Assembly: GCA_012934845.2 (NCBI GenBank)
Contig: WNNJ02000543.1
Coordinates: forward strand, 1 to 64,000
Length of the DNA stretch: 64,000 nucleotides
Direction: 5' to 3'
Source of the DNA: Pomphorhynchus laevis
Lineage: Eukaryota > Acanthocephala > Palaeacanthocephala > Echinorhynchida > Pomphorhynchidae
Numbering within the stretch: the stretch's first letter is position 1; each line of letters begins with the position of its first letter. The notes below the pieces were generated by a model that worked only from the letters and a program-made list of their open reading frames with translations, ran no database searches and was not told the origin of the DNA. Below are positions 55,601-58,199 of this stretch, in pieces. The position numbers and the translations under genes were made by a program.

Positions 55601-57391
55601 TCATAAGTCTTTGAGCCAAATTATTACTTAGAAGGTTTTGAACTGCATGTGGATTTGTCTGAATAGTGCCAAAAATATTTTGTTGTATTTCAGTACAATT
55701 TGAATTTCCAAATGGAAGGTTCACAAATGGTGCAAGTGTTAATCTGGATAATGTTGCAGTTCCATAGGTATGTTGATCAATATTCGGTTGAAGCGATATC
55801 AACCCCTCCTTAATTGTTGGTGATTGCTGAAGTGACAAAGAAGCATTATTTGATTGTTTAGATGTTGAGTGATATGCCGAAGGTCGTCGTGGAGACATGA
55901 GTTGCAGGACAGGCATGTCAACCTCAGAATGGTCGCCTTTGACGACGGAAGCTGACCGAATATTGGAGTCATGAACTATCTCAACTGACTGGGCCTCGGG
56001 CTGTGCAAGGTTGCTCAAAGAAAAGAGTCGCGGAGATGGGTCGTCACAAAATCCAAGACTTTTCTCTAGTAAGGGTTGGCCCATCTCGTCAAGACTTTTG
56101 AGGATCGCTTTAGCATTTCCTCTCATCAGTGCGACGGACAAGCGCTGAAATAACTGACCCGCTGTGCTACAATACGGGGTACCGTTTCTACATGACATAG
56201 AACGAGCAATGAAACGAATTAGCTTTTCCCCTTGGGGGTTCCATCCTCCGTAAGTTTCAACAACTGCTGCCGTAAAACTGTATCCATTCTCCTCTAATTT
56301 GCGTTTATATTTCCTTTCCTTGACACAGGTGGCATACTTGCTTGCGGCATAGCCAGGGATCTCAGAAGCCATGGAAATATAAGCATTTTGTTGAGGGTTA
56401 GTTACGGCAAAATCAACTGCTAAAGGAGGGTCCTTATAAAATAGAATGTCCGCCGGTCTCTCTCGCAAACCACGAATAAGGTTGGGTACCTCCTTTGCCA
56501 CCCTCAATCCAGCAGAAACCGCTGCTTGAAAGACTGTATCCCTCAAGCTATCATGTCGAATTCCAGGGTGGCCTCCAAACTGACATGTTAAGGCGTGGAA
56601 GCCGAATTTGTCTGCCATCCTAAGGCAGCGTCTGCATCGATAATCACTGTTCCAGAGAGACAACCCTAACCAAAGACGTAGTAGCACAACGAATTCATTT
56701 GGTGCCAAGTTCATATGTGTGGCTTTGCTAGGGACGGCCTGTAACCAAGCACACGCGTGTGGGCATGAAACTGCCAATAATCGGGCAGTATTGAAGCGAT
56801 CGGCATTCTCCAATAGCCTGCTGCGCGACACTTCGTCAATGTGACAAGGAAATGCGACACTTCGTCAATGTGACTTAAAAAGAAACATAATTAATATAAT
56901 TGTAAAAATTTTGATTATCTGCTAAGTAAAAATTCATATTATGATGCCTTGCTAGCAAACCAAACTAAATATTATTTTGCGAAAATTAGTCTTTAATTAA
57001 AAATATAAAAAATATATTTAAAATATTTTATATTTTACATTTTTGTATGGGATTTCTCTTTTATTAAATAGAAATAATAGATAAAAACTGTTTTTATGTT
57101 TTCAACACACCATCAATAAATCCAGACAAATCACGATTATCTAGATAAGTAAATCCGTAGATATCCTCAAATGAATTGACAAATTGCTTAGGAATTGAAT
57201 AAATTATCCTGATTGCGTAACTTATGAGAGTTCCTTTCTCATCATTTTTCAGATGCACAAATATATCGCCATCTATTTATTTAAAACATAAATTGCAAAT
57301 AAACAAGTTAAAAACTGAAACCTGTTGCGGGCATTACTCCATTGTAGTACTTTCTTTCATTGTATTGAAATGGATTTGTTGCTATTTTTAG
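25029..57391 (-). CDS. DyP-type heme peroxidase gene, six exons seen (5' end missing)
   Basis: Joined exons 57391-57322, 57272-57111, 48148-48075, 42603-42555, 31456-31361 and 25276-25029 give 232 residues in one phase-compatible frame. Every junction has AG at the acceptor and GT at the donor. DyP peroxidases are heme enzymes acting on dyes and other peroxide-dependent substrates. Hallmarks: GDIFVHL, GFIDG (GxxDG, catalytic Asp77) followed by INNP, LTQKWVHDM, the SHVAR block with the expected heme His (144), and VRQSMPFG with the distal Arg (164), then SGNYWFAPS near the end. The family is ~300 residues, so about 70-80 N-terminal residues lie upstream, unseen. Introns of 49 bases, ~9.0, 5.5, 11.1 and 6.1 kb are packed with retroelements. 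DyP genes are mainly bacterial and fungal; an animal copy is uncommon. Confidence 0.87.
25280..25765. other. Intron sequence, low-complexity AT repeats
   Basis: Dense repeats of TTAATGATAATTA type around 25370-25560, then AT-rich sequence. No gene. It lies in the last DyP intron. Confidence 0.6.
25765..27175 (-). mobile_element. Naiad 5'-truncated copy (RT half + 3' UTR)
   Basis: Antisense copy from about residue 555 of the ORF to the end of the 3' UTR. Motif A DFSTLYTN and the ending are readable. The frame is broken near the YIDD box, and the motif B GGNSSP reads SGKSRQ. The structured 3' block (about 25990-26060) keeps both stems of the pseudoknot. It lies in the DyP intron. Confidence 0.85.
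27225..27420 (+). mobile_element. Naiad extreme 3' ORF/UTR piece, decayed
   Basis: Begins TTTTTATGGATAATAAACAA (end of the Naiad ORF) and includes a decayed structured block near 27330-27400 (GGCCAC...GGGGCCGAAACCTGATAG). It faces the minus-strand copy before it. Confidence 0.65.
27430..28185 (+). mobile_element. AT-rich sequence with Naiad 3'UTR piece
   Basis: From about 27780 the sequence follows the Naiad 3' UTR in sense orientation (CCTCCTGATTACCTCTAAT ... ATAGACTCAGTTGACTGAT near 27975). The rest is AT-rich with no gene. Confidence 0.5.
28190..28420 (-). mobile_element. LINE RT C-terminal scrap
   Basis: The minus strand reads HKAAYILLHLGRFDHI, LLLNWLSISQRVAFAYY and FEHPTHHP. It resembles the region after the RT core of L2/CR1/Jockey-group LINEs (usual form ...FDHITP...LHWLPVxxR). 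Only ~70 codons remain, so the clade is uncertain. Confidence 0.4.
28543..28708. repeat. MITE with ~50 bp terminal inverted repeats
   Basis: The left end TTATTACAGGAACAAAGAAG and the right end are inverted copies over about 50 bases, to TTTGATAAAAAA, around a 60-base AT-rich centre with its own small hairpin (CCTGCTGATGATAGCAGG). No coding capacity. Confidence 0.7.
28760..30195 (+). pseudogene. REL LINE fragment (RT thumb to 3' end)
   Basis: Same family as the intact ORF at 34343-37279. Pieces: GPSYGFNVNVTKTQIL, INILGVAIGTDQYVEEAI, LQFKWIHISPTV and FANLLPELSGFNIDEVGKI (to 29238), then zinc-finger/nuclease pieces CLSCKKAG and PVLDVVPDTMIFDNE (29492-29719), and a decayed tail. It ends at GGCCCATTCGCGGGAACC (about 30175-30192), which matches the family 3' end found near 34265 (inverted) and 47750. 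Many frame breaks. Confidence 0.7.
30235..31000 (-). mobile_element. Naiad middle fragments with internal insertion
   Basis: Antisense to Naiad residues about 285-390 (30240-30545) and about 205-275 (30690-30985), separated by ~140 bases that include a second copy of the REL LINE 3'-end motif (CCCATTTGCGGG). Frame broken throughout. Confidence 0.7.
31000..31255 (+). repeat. Hammerhead-bearing ~250 bp repeat
   Basis: A complete copy of the repeat from ACCAGATGTAAGGCTGG to TTTCCTGTTCGTGTTAATT, on the plus strand. The same length and order as 23227-23485. It inserted in a DyP intron about 100 bases from exon 5. Confidence 0.75.
31095..31170 (+). ncRNA. Hammerhead ribozyme motif (family 2), slightly decayed
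   Basis: Stem I CCACA (31095-31099) pairs perfectly with TGTGG (31166-31170). Core CTGATGA is at 31100-31106. Stem II is GACC/GATC. The GAAA box reads AAAA (31139-31142). Stem III ACGCCT/AGGCAT has one mismatch. The cleavage side ends ATC (C at 31165). The GAAA change should abolish activity; the other parts confirm the fold. Confidence 0.55.
31361..31456 (-). CDS. DyP exon 5
   Basis: Acceptor TTTCTAG|TG and donor GGAG|GTATGT. Encodes SKLEECVGRTLKDG, then KTDHSHVARMKG. The GRTxxD and SHxAR blocks are classic DyP; the His of SHVAR is the expected proximal heme ligand. 96 bases, phase 1 at both ends. Confidence 0.88.
31457..32035. other. Intron sequence, nothing recognised
   Basis: AT-rich DyP intron 4 sequence between exon 5 and a Naiad copy. 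No repeat or gene recognised. Confidence 0.5.
32040..32815 (-). mobile_element. Naiad 3'-end copy
   Basis: 3' UTR, structured block (both pseudoknot stems intact, about 32283-32340) and the last ~134 codons of the ORF in open frame (32406-32810), starting at SLILNKTN. 5'-truncated after motif C. Confidence 0.87.
32930..33125. repeat. MITE with ~90 bp inverted repeats
   Basis: The arms run from AATTTATAGAACAAAGGAAA inward to GAAAATTTTTAC and are inverted copies with a few mismatches around a 12-base centre. One end-half recurs at 42302-42350 (GATGATGGCTGTTGCTATTG), so the family is dispersed. Confidence 0.75.
33130..33775. other. Intron sequence with small repeat pieces
   Basis: Contains a short Naiad 3'UTR-like piece near 33385-33460 and an inverted copy of the AT-rich repeat seen at 24.4 kb (33495-33590). 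No gene. Confidence 0.45.
33780..34165 (-). pseudogene. REL-type LINE C-terminal nuclease fragment
   Basis: The minus strand reads KYRSLDERQYKFVPTNIDTRG, and further on SAVVQ(stop)GNAACFAESAG. These are the ending blocks of the same REL subfamily as 10210-10630 (QRGNAAC). Decayed and truncated. Confidence 0.5.
34343..37279 (-). CDS. REL LINE polyprotein: Cys-rich finger + RT + zinc finger + restriction-like nuclease
   Basis: 978 codons. Residues 12-42 form a Cys-rich module (CCNCNG, CIACKCGKSG, CTSC). RT core: LIPINKNPGIRPIGVGE (339-355), motif A LIDAANAFN (411-419), motif B GFTQGDPLSM (464-473), catalytic YADD (499-502), KYLGSLVG (563-570). Zinc finger CTCG...H..SC (C785, C787, H795, C799). 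Restriction-like nuclease region: ADIAC (855-859), MDICC (872-876), YHENRKNAKY (895-904), then GGIG. This is the single-ORF layout of R2/R4/CRE-type LINEs, with no APE domain. The Cys-rich start resembles families common in cnidarians and sponges; I cannot fix the clade. Confidence 0.88.
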   Translation of the reverse strand: MVRGKPSSIKLCCNCNGPAAKCIACKCGKSGVPCTSCRAPNCQNQVSKFSPMVHTGTSHTNNNPVLIKHGLSPETFIEDIFYEVIHWIPNHLHLPNCNASKDFIKLLSDCYEQFNRDIKHGGHHLMKATILCQLLLQRTPDRRISHNRKILEKRIKLWRQGQFQELIEEARYLQSEKHKLLRNAAEKTPTSKIKKAVNFIRAGKIGKAHRLLQKEEYSNILKVNSDVNGNSVWQHLKEMHPNGSHIDHEFTLHSKIDGCIEHNNVRYFSLNDSDIIKAARRTHGSAGPSGVDADAWRSFLMAFGSESRCLVNVLRDFAVKIATEVLDSKDLCAYTVSRLIPINKNPGIRPIGVGETIRRIIGKVILTHIKEDLINVCGTEQLCAGQRDGIEFAIHAVRNSMSTSNDKCILLIDAANAFNTLNRSLTIHNMPYICPALTNVLQNMYGNEGSKLTVDGIILKAAEGFTQGDPLSMAAYAAATMPLIAKLRESAPKSLHYWYADDAAVVGNIEDIENVWNEIKRCGPSFGYYVNSKKCILLTHQNCVEIPKVFRDDGVQIRFDGVKYLGSLVGTKGYVENQTKLKVDDWIMQLKKLEQISMENSFAAYLLLSRAFQHQWNYLVRTSEVSRELLKPLEYKLSNETLKCILGIDGMDDETRTIIELPYKYGGLGIRNSTMENEWSYINSRLMCQPYFDGITGEELNKHQQKIGKQIRESNNRRYENIKSQLIQNSSQDLNTVLSQASIIGASAWLTSDKYTSDGFLDSHEFHDALKVRYAWKTGDDTILCTCGKSADIAHALSCKTGGFNFIRHEIISEHIHQSLKECCSCVEKEPILQSVPDTIVFENTTSTRDRDARADIACNGLYGNMLARSFMDICCFNTLAPSYSSERVKEPFKYHENRKNAKYAERIAKIEKGSFHPLIFSTVGGIGYIANQVLKQIATRMAARNSDMYGQYIRKLRSGISIKIVKVVSFTIRRKSK
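37338..37488. repeat. 16 bp tandem repeat, nine units plus partial
   Basis: The unit GGACGATCTGAAAGCT is repeated nine times without visible change (37338-37481), then a partial unit running into GGACGATTGTAAGTA. It lies just upstream of the minus-strand REL LINE ORF, probably in its 5' UTR, where promoter monomers are found in other LINEs (inference). Confidence 0.92.
37481..37741. repeat. Inverted 5' termini flanking AT microsatellite
   Basis: TGGACGATTGTAAGTA (37481-37496) is repeated inverted at 37726-37741. Between them is an AT-rich microsatellite (about 37545-37665). The two REL LINEs therefore appear to share a 5'-terminal sequence and to diverge from a simple-repeat target. Confidence 0.7.
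37722..40800 (+). mobile_element. REL-endonuclease LINE, nearly complete second copy
   Basis: Related to but clearly diverged from the minus-strand element it faces. ORF from 37801 (MPRGKPSS; the partner begins MVRGKPSS) with Cys-rich start CCTCNG...CIRCPCKKSG. RT: RLIPLNKDPGIRPIGIGE, QLDARNAFN, GFTQGDPLAM, WFADDANCVG. Nuclease end: DSNSRVDVACYG, FDICVF, NYHEARKNSKYGER. Two breaks are seen: one in-frame TAG at 38719-38721, and a frame change near 40255 in the zinc-finger region. Confidence 0.82.
37801..40756 (+). pseudogene. REL LINE ORF with one stop and one frameshift
   Basis: Segment 37801-38718 (N-terminal module), 38722-40260 in the same frame (RT and linker; motif A D in LQLDARNAF, xxDD in FADD), and 40316-40756 in another frame (nuclease end). 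The zinc finger spans the shift (PMKCLWTQF, then CHAVACQSGG in the next frame). Only two lesions in ~980 codons indicate a young copy. Confidence 0.8.
40801..40975. other. REL LINE 3' end and AT-rich spacer
   Basis: Nothing coding. The usual REL 3'-terminal GGCCCATTTGCGGG is not seen here, so this copy may be 3'-truncated or of another subfamily. Confidence 0.4.
40976..41905 (+). mobile_element. Naiad copy with internal deletion
   Basis: Starts at NYNAYLTKIKPS, loses most of motifs B-C, resumes at LILNKTN and reads to the ORF end with a late frame change, followed by the 3' UTR (structured block near 41590-41665; stem 1 decayed, CTGCTATG/CATAGCAG kept) to GTAGACTCAGTTAGC (about 41883). Confidence 0.8.
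41906..42554. other. Intron sequence with half MITE
   Basis: AT-rich DyP intron 4. The half-copy of the 32930-33125 MITE is at 42302-42350. No gene. Confidence 0.5.
42555..42603 (-). CDS. DyP exon 4 (49-base micro-exon)
   Basis: Acceptor TTTGGTTTAG|CTT and donor ATCGAAG|GTTGTA. Encodes LTQKWVHDMDKLSNIE, the family block VxxQRWVHDLxxW. Phase 0 in and phase 1 out, matching exons 3 and 5. Short, but both the peptide and the junction phases fit. Confidence 0.82.
42605..43330. other. Intron sequence, nothing recognised
   Basis: AT-rich, no gene or named repeat seen; DyP intron 3. Confidence 0.5.
43335..44465 (+). mobile_element. APE-type LINE, endonuclease part
   Basis: Reads PHVGTWNIISLTVDEPELV, LDQGWTLNYSGVTNGKRR, AGVGILTSPRLS, VVGAYAPN, ITNTMFEHKKIHICTWH, then FVIVSSDMRRYVLDTCVKRG and IDHYLVLSNLRW. 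This is the N-terminal AP-endonuclease of a LINE family also abundant in teleost genomes. Decayed (the catalytic GDFN region is altered, with stops near 44015). A Naiad piece interrupts it; the RT follows from 44945. Confidence 0.75.
44470..44945 (+). mobile_element. Naiad 3' fragment nested in LINE
   Basis: Starts in the last codons of the Naiad ORF (HDNIKNKFKI...MNNK) and runs through a decayed structured block (GGGGCCGAAATCTGATAA) to GTACACTCTGTTAGCTGATTTGAT. It separates the endonuclease and RT parts of one LINE, so it inserted later. Confidence 0.75.
44945..46800 (+). mobile_element. APE-type LINE, RT part and 3' end
   Basis: Continues the LINE at 43335. Pieces: WLTRIFNVALKSGKVP, TGVAVPIFKKDDRRV, then EEPFGFCPGRRTTYQLFTL, SVYYAFFVPILSYYELCV, and RNRLLRRVFLDGISGNKPR with the ending WSGLVSTLSPRPGTR (46762). 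Tail: TGACAAGGAAAATCTTGTG. Heavily broken; the xADD box is not readable. Confidence 0.7.
46855..47260 (-). mobile_element. RTE-clade LINE 3' fragment
   Basis: ILQKYGVAQIVSKMQEARI, RWYGHVLRSEN, GKRPKGQPKRRWLDDLHAD and HTDQAQDRAK, ending with GATGAATAATAAGAAG. Sister to 20690-21423. It has an internal short duplication around 47160-47205. Confidence 0.78.
47325..47418 (-). repeat. Hammerhead-bearing repeat, 3' part only
   Basis: Antisense copy of the last ~90 bases of the ~250 bp repeat (TAGGCGCATTCCGGGTTAAG to CCTTTTCGTGTTAATA). The ribozyme core is absent. Confidence 0.65.
47508..47775 (+). pseudogene. REL LINE 3'-terminal piece
   Basis: Open frame ending AYADIAVKIKKRYWLRDC...CVRMPPC resembles the final helix of REL LINE ORFs, followed by TTGAATTGCAGGCCCATTTG, the same terminal sequence as next to 34265. 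Only the end remains. Confidence 0.5.
47776..48074. other. Intron sequence, nothing recognised
   Basis: AT-rich DyP intron sequence before exon 3; no gene or named repeat. Confidence 0.45.
48075..48148 (-). CDS. DyP exon 3
   Basis: Acceptor AATTGCAG|GA and donor TATATT|GTAAGT, both strong consensus. Encodes INNPKTEEDRIKFGVEL...SSYI, completing GFIDG-INNP (family GFxDGTxNP) with exon 2. 74 bases; phase 1 in, phase 0 out. Confidence 0.87.
48355..48775 (+). mobile_element. Naiad 3'UTR/pLTR fragment
   Basis: Sense-strand Naiad 3' UTR beginning after the structured block (ATAACCTCTAATCATTATTC), extended by an AT-rich insertion, and ending GAAGACTCAGTTACTGATTTG. Confidence 0.65.
48776..49160. other. 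No gene seen
   Basis: AT-rich intron sequence. A 66-codon minus frame (48814-49014) matches nothing known and is not supported. Confidence 0.4.
49160..49810 (+). mobile_element. APE-type LINE, 3'-terminal fragment (best preserved)
   Basis: Reads VYHAIFVPILTYGHELWVMTD, then FFRGVTGLSLRDKVRN, SQLSWLGHVLSMSRDR, KRHRGRPRYRLRDQ and WSSLIRALPPRPDTR, then the family 3' tail TATTGTGTTTGTTTG. Same family as 22440-22925 and 44945-46800. One frame change near 49380. Confidence 0.8.
49893..50282 (+). CDS. Unknown 129-codon ORF
   Basis: MGEGGLMNFAYESF... to ...DDTINYPKS. No family recognised. The sequence is acidic, with mixed composition unlike the surrounding AT-rich random frames (for example HVEVNFQGFIGYDCDEV), so it may be a real small protein or part of a transposon. 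It starts ~80 bases after the LINE tail and its stop sits a few bases before the first hammerhead-bearing repeat. It may belong to that element, be host sequence, or be chance. Confidence 0.3.
   Translation: MGEGGLMNFAYESFLKIWPTLDSRQGYTVDDREDISERLEHFLNHFLLGFLNSKGVLRFYIDHVEVNFQGFIGYDCDEVFIEGSDGTVYVHGEINVGSIEDADERSKDLSDNRIETEIECDDTINYPKS
50295..50598 (+). repeat. Hammerhead-bearing direct repeat, unit 1
   Basis: About 304 bases, repeated at 50759-51062 with only a few substitutions and no indels (constant offset of 464). Contains a hammerhead fold whose core has one change. Confidence 0.88.
50400..50448 (+). ncRNA. Hammerhead ribozyme motif (family 1), core-mutated copy
   Basis: Stem I TCAC and GGTA pair with TACC and GTGA around a small internal loop. 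The core box reads CTGATAA (50408-50414) instead of CTGANGA. Stem II is GCTT/GAGC. GAAA is at 50428-50431. A minimal stem III (CG/CG) is followed by the TA cleavage site (after 50437). The changed G is catalytically essential in hammerheads, so this copy should be inactive. Confidence 0.75.
50759..51062 (+). repeat. Hammerhead-bearing direct repeat, unit 2
   Basis: Second unit of the pair, 464 bases downstream, with the intact ribozyme core. A 160-base unique spacer (50599-50758) separates the units. This layout resembles dimeric retrozymes or Penelope pseudo-LTRs. Confidence 0.88.
50864..50912 (+). ncRNA. Hammerhead ribozyme, type I with minimal stem III (family 1)
   Basis: All conserved parts are present: stem I TCAC-GGTA with TACC-GTGA, CTGATGA (50872-50878), stem II GCTT/GAGC with a five-base loop, GAAA (50892-50895), CG/CG stem III, and the GTA cleavage site (after 50901). 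Type I hammerheads with such a short stem III are known from Penelope-like elements and retrozymes and usually cut as dimers, in line with the tandem copy here. Confidence 0.85.
51126..51188. repeat. (AT)n microsatellite
   Basis: Perfect AT dinucleotide run of about 62 bases, directly abutting the Penelope-like palindrome. Confidence 0.95.
51189..51776. repeat. 588 bp palindrome of Penelope-like 3' end
   Basis: Two 292-base arms (51189-51480 and 51485-51776) are inverted copies around a 4-base TAAT loop, with no mismatch noticed. Each arm carries the last ~40 codons and the 3' UTR of the Penelope-like ORF described next, placed tail to tail. Confidence 0.92.
51485..52605 (-). mobile_element. 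Canonical Penelope-like element, 5'-truncated, in TA microsatellite
   Basis: Contains the ORF at 51656-52582 and its 3' UTR. Both outer borders (with the inverted arm) are TA microsatellites, 51126-51188 and 52606-52678, fitting insertion into a TA repeat with an inverted 3' piece, a known Penelope outcome. Confidence 0.85.
51656..52582 (-). CDS. Penelope-like RT end + C-terminal GIY-YIG endonuclease
   Basis: 308 codons, open. It begins inside the RT palm end (TFLDVEMYIDNNN...LHRK) and continues through the thumb to the endonuclease: a Cys group CGGARCKCCK, GSIYLHEC (214-221), QYVGQTRSTFNIR (227-239) and ENYWIGQL near the end. The C-terminal placement marks a Penelope/Poseidon/Neptune-type element, distinct from Naiad. 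The RT catalytic motifs are missing through 5' truncation. Confidence 0.85.
   Translation of the reverse strand: MTFLDVEMYIDNNNVWQTTLHRKFEGEKSLIHASSAHAPKIKRLLIRNELIRIKKICSTNNEFYKQSNIMCQEFKNRGYNNRLVRRQYREIVEMSQQTLFKGKAMSNKTTNRLFAAITFHPALMNLQKDLNIVIQNIPKQLRYNILNPCITYRAGKSINDMIKHRSRKLGNQSGPCGGARCKCCKQMSNKSTFTSAITHSTYKVKGMLNCKTRGSIYLHECANCEAQYVGQTRSTFNIRANNRRSDIAAKRLNNDGAVRHIIQNPDHVMNTTLIAQISNDITRKNTENYWIGQLMTDLSLNTEHTFRL
52606..52678. repeat. (TA)n microsatellite
   Basis: Perfect TA run of about 72 bases at the other border of the Penelope-like insertion. Confidence 0.95.
52680..53450. other. No gene; structured GC-richer segment
   Basis: Holds hairpins such as GCGTAGG/CCTACGC (about 53143-53176), and a segment at 52865-52960 (CAGTCGAAACGC, GTTTGGGGCGTCTCGGAG). 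Possibly a pseudo-LTR of a Penelope-like element, since it adjoins the TA tract, but no coding sequence supports this. Confidence 0.4.
53455..53845 (-). mobile_element. Naiad 3' UTR copy
   Basis: Whole antisense 3' UTR, with both pseudoknot stems intact (ACTGCTATG..., GGCCCC..., CATAGCAGTGGGGCC), ending a few codons inside the ORF (WMDNK). Extremely short 5'-truncated insertion. Confidence 0.85.
53846..54395. other. Intron sequence, AT-rich
   Basis: Nothing coding. An inverted pair near 54040-54085 (CATGAAGACT / AGTCTTCA-type) is the only structure seen. Confidence 0.45.
54399..56831 (-). CDS. Chimeric ORF: LINE zinc finger/REL-nuclease region fused to UBL-less ubiquilin
   Basis: 810 codons, uninterrupted. 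Residues 1-~325 match the C-terminal part of REL-type LINE ORFs: zinc finger C66-C69-H79-C83, PADILFYKD...AVDFAV (126-143), YKRKLEENGYSF, ETYGGW (192-197), VALMRGNAKAIL. From ~380 the sequence is ubiquilin: NPALLSS and NPQMQ, NNPDLMCQTMEM, RNHDRALINLERLPSGY (464-480), DFQEPMLNVAHEQFGDNPL (489-507), a diverged second STI1-like part (~570-690), and a C-terminal UBA (ASELVRMQTLGF...NLEELAASMGD, ~771-798). Ubiquilins shuttle ubiquitinated clients to the proteasome; the N-terminal UBL is missing. It lacks introns, suggesting a retrocopy. It lies in DyP intron 2, same strand. Could be a new chimeric gene or a LINE-captured cDNA. Confidence 0.85.
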   Translation of the reverse strand: MSRSRLLENADRFNTARLLAVSCPHACAWLQAVPSKATHMNLAPNEFVVLLRLWLGLSLWNSDYRCRRCLRMADKFGFHALTCQFGGHPGIRHDSLRDTVFQAAVSAGLRVAKEVPNLIRGLRERPADILFYKDPPLAVDFAVTNPQQNAYISMASEIPGYAASKYATCVKERKYKRKLEENGYSFTAAVVETYGGWNPQGEKLIRFIARSMSCRNGTPYCSTAGQLFQRLSVALMRGNAKAILKSLDEMGQPLLEKSLGFCDDPSPRLFSLSNLAQPEAQSVEIVHDSNIRSASVVKGDHSEVDMPVLQLMSPRRPSAYHSTSKQSNNASLSLQQSPTIKEGLISLQPNIDQHTYGTATLSRLTLAPFVNLPFGNSNCTEIQQNIFGTIQTNPHAVQNLLSNNLAQRLMSNPALLSSIKLNNPQMQRVREQNHEVSQFVNNPDLMCQTMEMIRIPTTIQEITRNHDRALINLERLPSGYKVRQRIYRDFQEPMLNVAHEQFGDNPLNTYSSSSGTANTSQVGTENTNLLPNPVASQNTTFQIDSSSSYVSNSNRLESPLQSTSSENTNRYSTMNPQQLLVVDAENPLMLFDMLRASSFNPNMNNSLCDPGTLLNLLKILLNLLRTYEFIQDEGQREQVHRVIHEFMSQWPIPEICALCTNTRALRTIVQILKNLIRLRDTSPQVYSQLISSNISGLVDNQMNSQPTSSDVDSFRSPSNRQTAYATTVFQNLQYSNQDCTASLFQPLDRLHLQQHQPTNQQPNQTQEHLYASELVRMQTLGFHSRDTNLEELAASMGDAKMAVERNEDFD
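56820..56878. repeat. Short tandem duplication upstream of chimeric ORF
   Basis: GCGACACTTCGTCAATGTGA occurs twice, ~30 bases apart, across the first codons and 5' flank of the chimeric ORF. Confidence 0.7.
56880..57110. other. Intron sequence, nothing recognised
   Basis: AT-rich sequence between the chimeric ORF and DyP exon 2. No gene. Confidence 0.45.
57111..57272 (-). CDS. DyP exon 2 (GxxDG exon)
   Basis: Acceptor AAATAAATAG|AT; donor GATG|GTGTGT. Encodes GDIFVHLKND, then FEDIYGFTYLDNRDLSGFID, with the catalytic Asp of GxxDG at its end. 162 bases; phases agree with exons 1 and 3. Confidence 0.88.
57322..57391 (-). CDS. DyP exon 1 seen in window
   Basis: Acceptor TCTGTTGTAG|CTA; donor ACAG|GTTTCA; separated from exon 2 by a 49-base intron. 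Encodes KIATNPFQYNERKYYNG, then VMPAT, completing an Asp codon with exon 2 (PATDGDIF; family APxTPGDLFFH). The true start exon(s) must lie upstream and were not found. Confidence 0.78.
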
Positions 57392-57945
57392 CTACAACAG
57401 AATTATATGGGTTTTCTTTAAGACTAATTATTCAGTATAAATTTATTTAATAAGAAACAGATGCTCCAATAATTGAGCTATTAATAAGTATTATAGCTGG
57501 ATCAACGGAAAGAAGAAATTATTTTTGATATTTCGCTAACTTTTGTTAGCATCTTCAGTAAATTACCTAATTTTCTGAAGATGTTATTTTATGTAATTTT
57601 CTGAAGATGCTTGCAGTAGTTAGTGAAATATCAAAAATAATTTATTCTATCCTTTGATCCAACTCCAATAATTATTTATCAATAATGGATTAGTATCAAC
57701 TATTAAAAATTGACCTATTATTGTTATTGAGATTTTTTAAAATAGTACCAAACTGAATAAATTTAAAACTAAATATATATTAAGAATTCCTACTAAATTG
57801 TAGGTTTATCGCTTATCCTATCTTGCCTCAAATAATAAAGTTGAACGCAATGATATAAGCTATTCTTGTTGAACGCACCTATGAAAGATTACCATAATCT
57901 TAGTAATATTGGCATACTCTAAGTAATATTTAATTTATCAAAGAA
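57392..57945. repeat. MITE-like inverted repeat (57490-57660) in AT-rich spacer
   Basis: GGATCAACGGAAAGAAGAAATTATTTTTGATATTTCG-type sequence (about 57501-57540) is inverted at about 57620-57660, with two TTTTCTGAAGATG repeats in the centre. CTCCAATAATT occurs on both sides (about 57463 and 57663). The rest of the interval is AT-rich. Confidence 0.55.
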
Positions 57946-57949
57946 TTTA

Positions 57950-58175
57950 TTTGTATAAAGGTATAAACTGTTACCGCCATTAGAATGGAAAATTTGTAAT
58001 TATAATAAATAATTGAAATCAATATGTAATGATGATATTAGAAACATTATAGAAACTAAATGCAATTGCAAAAGTCTTAATTTTGATAAAATAAATGAAC
58101 ATATATAAAAGCATAATCTAGAATTAATTGAAAACAATGAATTTAGGAAAATGCTATCAAAAGGGTATAAATATA
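57950..58175 (+). mobile_element. Naiad middle fragment
   Basis: Sense copy of residues ~315-390 of the Naiad ORF (LLPP...ICNYN, CNCKSLNFDKINEHI, FRKMLSKGYKYIF), with two stops. Confidence 0.72.
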
Positions 58176-58199
58176 TTTTTTAAATGACACTATTTTTAA

